DNA of 64,000 nt from Chitinophaga lutea (GTDB lineage Bacteria; Bacteroidota; Bacteroidia; Chitinophagales; Chitinophagaceae): the NCBI RefSeq assembly GCF_003813775.1, contig NZ_RPDH01000001.1, forward strand, positions 1,984,001 to 2,048,000, given 5' to 3'. Below the pieces are notes generated by a model that was given only the letters and a program-made list of their open reading frames with translations, searched no databases and was not told where the DNA came from. Below, piece after piece: positions 61,301-64,000 of this stretch. Numbering within the stretch: the stretch's first letter is position 1; every line of letters begins with the position of its first letter. Made by a program: the position numbers and the translations under genes.

Positions 61301-64000
61301 TTAGAGTGTTCTTTTTACTTCCACTTCCTCGAAGCCTTCCACGATATCGCCGACTTTCAGGTCGCTGTAGTTTTTGATGCTCAGACCGCATTCCATGCCG
61401 GATACGACCTCTTTCACGTCATCTTTATAACGTTTGAGCGACTGCAGTTCGCCGGTGTGTACTACGATGCCATCGCGTACGAGATTGATGCGTGTGTTCC
61501 GGGTAAGTTTCCCGTCGAGCACGTAACAACCGGCCACTGTGGCTTTGTCGAACTTGTAGGTTTCGCGGATTTCCACGTTGCACACCACTTTCTTCTCGAT
61601 TTTCGGTTCCAGCATCCCTTCCATGGCGCTTTTCAGTTCGTCGATGGCGTCGTAGATGATGGAGTAGGTACGAATCTCGATGTTCTCTTTCTCTGCCAGG
61701 CGTGCCGCGTTCATGGACGGGCGTACCTGGAAGCCGATCACGAGTGCGTCGGAGGCGGTTGCCAGCAATACGTCCGATTCGGTGATCTGACCTACGCCTT
61801 TCAGCACCACGCTCACCACGATCTCTTCGGTAGAAAGTTTCTGCAGGGAGTCGCTCAGCGCTTCCACAGAACCGTCCACGTCGCCCTTGATGATCAGGTT
61901 GAGCTGTTTGAAGTTGCCCAGTGCCAGACGGCGGCCGATCTCGTCGAGGGTGATGTGCTTTTTGGTCCGGATACCCTGTTCGCGCACGATCTGTGCCCTG
62001 CGGTTGGCGATTTCTTTCGCTTCGGACTCATCTTCATACATCCGGAACTTCTCACCCGCCTGCGGAGCGCCGTTCAGGCCGAGCAGCTGTACGGGGGCGG
62101 AAGGACCGGCCTTCTCCACCCGCTGGCCGCGTTCGTTGAACATGGCTTTGATCTTGCCGAAGTGCTGGCCGGATACGATGGTGTCGCCCTGTTGGAGCGT
62201 ACCGTTCTGTACCAGTACGGTGGTCACGTAACCGCGGCCCTTGTCGAGGGTAGCCTCGATCACGGAGCCGGTGGCTTCGCGGTCCGGGTTGGCTTTCAGC
62301 TCGAGCAGTTCGGCTTCCAGCAGTATTTTTTCAAGTAATACGTCGATGTTCAGGCCGCTTTTGGCGGAAATTTCCTGGCTCTGGTATTTACCGCCCCAGT
62401 CTTCCACCAGGAGGTTCATGCCGGCCAGCTGTTCCTTGATCTTCTCGGGGTTGGCGCCGTCTTTATCTATCTTGTTGATGGCGAACACCATGGGAAGGCC
62501 TGCCGCCTGGGAGTGGGAGATGGCCTCACGCGTCTGGGGCATGATGGCATCGTCCGCAGCTACCACGATCACGGCAATGTCTGCCACCTTGGCACCACGG
62601 GCACGCATCGCGGTAAACGCTTCGTGACCGGGGGTATCGAGGAAGGTCAGTTTTTTACCGCTGGCGGTGGTTACCTGGTAGGCACCGATGTGCTGGGTGA
62701 TACCGCCTGCTTCGCCCGCAACCACGTTGGCGCTGCGGATATAGTCGAGCAGGGAGGTTTTACCATGGTCTACGTGGCCCATGATGGTAACGATGGGTGC
62801 GCGGGGCACCAGATCCGCCGGGTCGTCCACGATTTCTTCCTCGTCGTCTTCCGTAGCGTCGTCGATACCGATGAATTCCACTTCGTAGCCGAATTCGCCG
62901 GCTACCAGTTCTATTACTTCCGCATCGAGGCGCTGGTTGATAGACACCATGATGCCGAGGCCCATACATTTCGAGATCACTTCCGCGAAGCTGACGTCCA
63001 TCAGGTTGGCCAGCTCGCTCACGGAAACGAATTCCGTTACCTGGAGCTTGTTGTCCGAACCTTCGCGTGCTGCTTCGCGTTCAGCTGCTTCGTGGCGTTT
63101 ATCCCTTCTGCGGCTGGCTTTGGTACTACGGCCGCCGCGGGAGTTACCGCCCAGTTTGGCCATGGTTTCCTTGATCTTATTCTGGATCTCGTTTTTATCG
63201 ATTTCTTTATCCTCCGGTTTGCGGGGTGCGTTCTGACCGTACCCGCCCTGGCCCGGCCGCTGGTCGCGGCGCTGATGCGGACGGCTGGGGCCACCTCCCG
63301 GTGCGCCGCCGGGGCCGCGGTTGCCCTGGTGACCACCCGGGCCGCGGTTGCCGCCCTGATGTCCGCCGCCGGGGCCACGGTTACCGCCGGGGTGTTGCCC
63401 GCCTCCGGGACCACGGTTGCCGCCGCCGGGGCCGCGGTTATCGCGGTTGCCGGGGTGCTGGCCCTGGGTGCGGTTGCCCGGGCCGCCTTGTCCGCCTTCT
63501 TTGGCGAACTCGCCCGGTTTGATGGGCTCCGGTTTCTTTTCTATTACGATGCGCTTGCGTTTGCGCTTTTCGTCTTTGCTATTGTTAAACCCTTTGTTGT
63601 CGCGGCGGTCCTGGGAAACCGGCAGGTCTATCTTGCCGATAACTTTGGGGCCGGTCAGCTTGGTGGCCTGGATGTTTTCGATCACTGCGTTGCTGTTGTC
63701 GTCTCCTGAATCGTCTGATGCTTCGTTGGCCTCCGGAGCAGGGGTTGGGGCGGGGCGGGGTGTTTCCACCTTCGCGGCCGGCTTTTCTTCCTGTGCGGGC
63801 GCTTTCACTTCCCTGGCGGGCTGAGGAGCGGGCTCGGCAGCTTTTTCTTCTGTTTTGGCAACAGGAGCGGGGGCTGCTTTTTCTTCTTTTTCAGGTGCTT
63901 TTTCAGCAACGGGTGCAGGCGTGGGTTCGCTGGCAGCGGGAGTTGGAGCCGGAGCGGGTTCCGGTTTCTCCTCTTCTTTTTTAGGCGCTGCTTTTTTGTT
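61301..64000 (-). CDS. infB: Translation initiation factor IF-2 (partial, runs off the right edge)
   Basis: 899 residues are visible; the frame stays open to the last base, so the true start lies outside the window. The N-terminal part is Ala/Pro/Lys/Glu-rich, then a block with repeated RGPGG units (coding about 63240-63480). The IF2_N domain and the G domain follow (G1 [11 protein letters not shown]3 [12 protein letters not shown]4 NKIDK), then the IF-2 C-terminal domains with [10 protein letters not shown] at the end. IF-2 brings initiator tRNA to the ribosome. Long disordered N-terminal regions are usual in Bacteroidota IF-2. Confidence 0.96.
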   Translation of the reverse strand, partial: NKKAAPKKEEEKPEPAPAPTPAASEPTPAPVAEKAPEKEEKAAPAPVAKTEEKAAEPAPQPAREVKAPAQEEKPAAKVETPRPAPTPAPEANEASDDSGDDNSNAVIENIQATKLTGPKVIGKIDLPVSQDRRDNKGFNNSKDEKRKRKRIVIEKKPEPIKPGEFAKEGGQGGPGNRTQGQHPGNRDNRGPGGGNRGPGGGQHPGGNRGPGGGHQGGNRGPGGHQGNRGPGGAPGGGPSRPHQRRDQRPGQGGYGQNAPRKPEDKEIDKNEIQNKIKETMAKLGGNSRGGRSTKASRRRDKRHEAAEREAAREGSDNKLQVTEFVSVSELANLMDVSFAEVISKCMGLGIMVSINQRLDAEVIELVAGEFGYEVEFIGIDDATEDDEEEIVDDPADLVPRAPIVTIMGHVDHGKTSLLDYIRSANVVAGEAGGITQHIGAYQVTTASGKKLTFLDTPGHEAFTAMRARGAKVADIAVIVVAADDAIMPQTREAISHSQAAGLPMVFAINKIDKDGANPEKIKEQLAGMNLLVEDWGGKYQSQEISAKSGLNIDVLLEKILLEAELLELKANPDREATGSVIEATLDKGRGYVTTVLVQNGTLQQGDTIVSGQHFGKIKAMFNERGQRVEKAGPSAPVQLLGLNGAPQAGEKFRMYEDESEAKEIANRRAQIVREQGIRTKKHITLDEIGRRLALGNFKQLNLIIKGDVDGSVEALSDSLQKLSTEEIVVSVVLKGVGQITESDVLLATASDALVIGFQVRPSMNAARLAEKENIEIRTYSIIYDAIDELKSAMEGMLEPKIEKKVVCNVEIRETYKFDKATVAGCYVLDGKLTRNTRINLVRDGIVVHTGELQSLKRYKDDVKEVVSGMECGLSIKNYSDLKVGDIVEGFEEVEVKRTL

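Noticed and set aside
63240..63480. Repetitive GC-rich block considered as a DNA repeat or CRISPR-like array.
   Set aside because: It is in frame with infB and encodes RGPGG units; spacing is irregular and there are no spacers.

Overview
The window looks like chromosome from a Bacteroidota bacterium, most likely the Chitinophagaceae (Chitinophaga-like). The pointers are a SusC/SusD pair beside a DUF6377 regulator and a GH31 enzyme, several Bacteroidota beta-barrel and signalling families, a Bacteroidota-style kdp operon with a split KdpD, candidate promoters with the TAnnTTTG -7 element, and an almost complete lack of strong Shine-Dalgarno sites. The lineage call is inference from gene content. 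No rRNA, tRNA, CRISPR array or insertion sequence was recognised.

Layout. 1-4.2 kb: a visibly AT-richer two-gene McrBC-like (type IV) restriction module on the minus strand, AAA+ motor plus DUF2357/PD-(D/E)xK nuclease, probably acquired. 4.4-13.4 kb: a compact polysaccharide utilization locus (DUF6377 regulator, SusC, SusD, GH31 alpha-glucosidase) closed by a clear terminator. 13.4-18.6 kb: housekeeping and peptide/acyl metabolism (Rieske protein, HflX, S9 peptidase, enoyl-CoA hydratase/isomerase, beta-barrel protein). 18.8-21.8 kb: a large hybrid histidine kinase. 21.9-36.8 kb: one long minus-strand run starting with Ku and LigD (NHEJ), a 48-aa YtxH-like peptide, a DUF4199 protein and an NtrC-type regulator, then a kdp potassium-uptake operon (110-aa protein, 27-aa membrane peptide, kdpF, kdpA, kdpB, kdpC, porin, KdpD N-terminal sensor, separate histidine kinase). 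The kdp part is preceded by a near-consensus sigma-54 promoter and a perfect 14-bp inverted repeat.

37-47.7 kb: a cluster of small stress-type genes (topoisomerase IB, SDR, DUF892 ferritin-like protein, lmo0937-type peptide, PA2169/DUF2383 protein, CsbD) mixed with two histidine kinases, a receiver-only protein and a second NtrC-type activator. Many of these starts are preceded by a TGG-N8-TTG-like element, so a shared alternative-sigma regulon is a reasonable hypothesis.

47.7-53.5 kb: VOC protein, then an asparagine/aspartate module (aspA, periplasmic ansB, dcu transporter, porin) that would convert external asparagine to fumarate and ammonia. 53.6-57.6 kb: orphan anti-sigma-like protein, a secreted SAM-hydrolase-like protein, hotdog thioesterase, secreted alpha/beta hydrolase and SixA-type phosphatase. 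57.7-64 kb: purF, a SurA-type chaperone and infB, which runs off the right edge.
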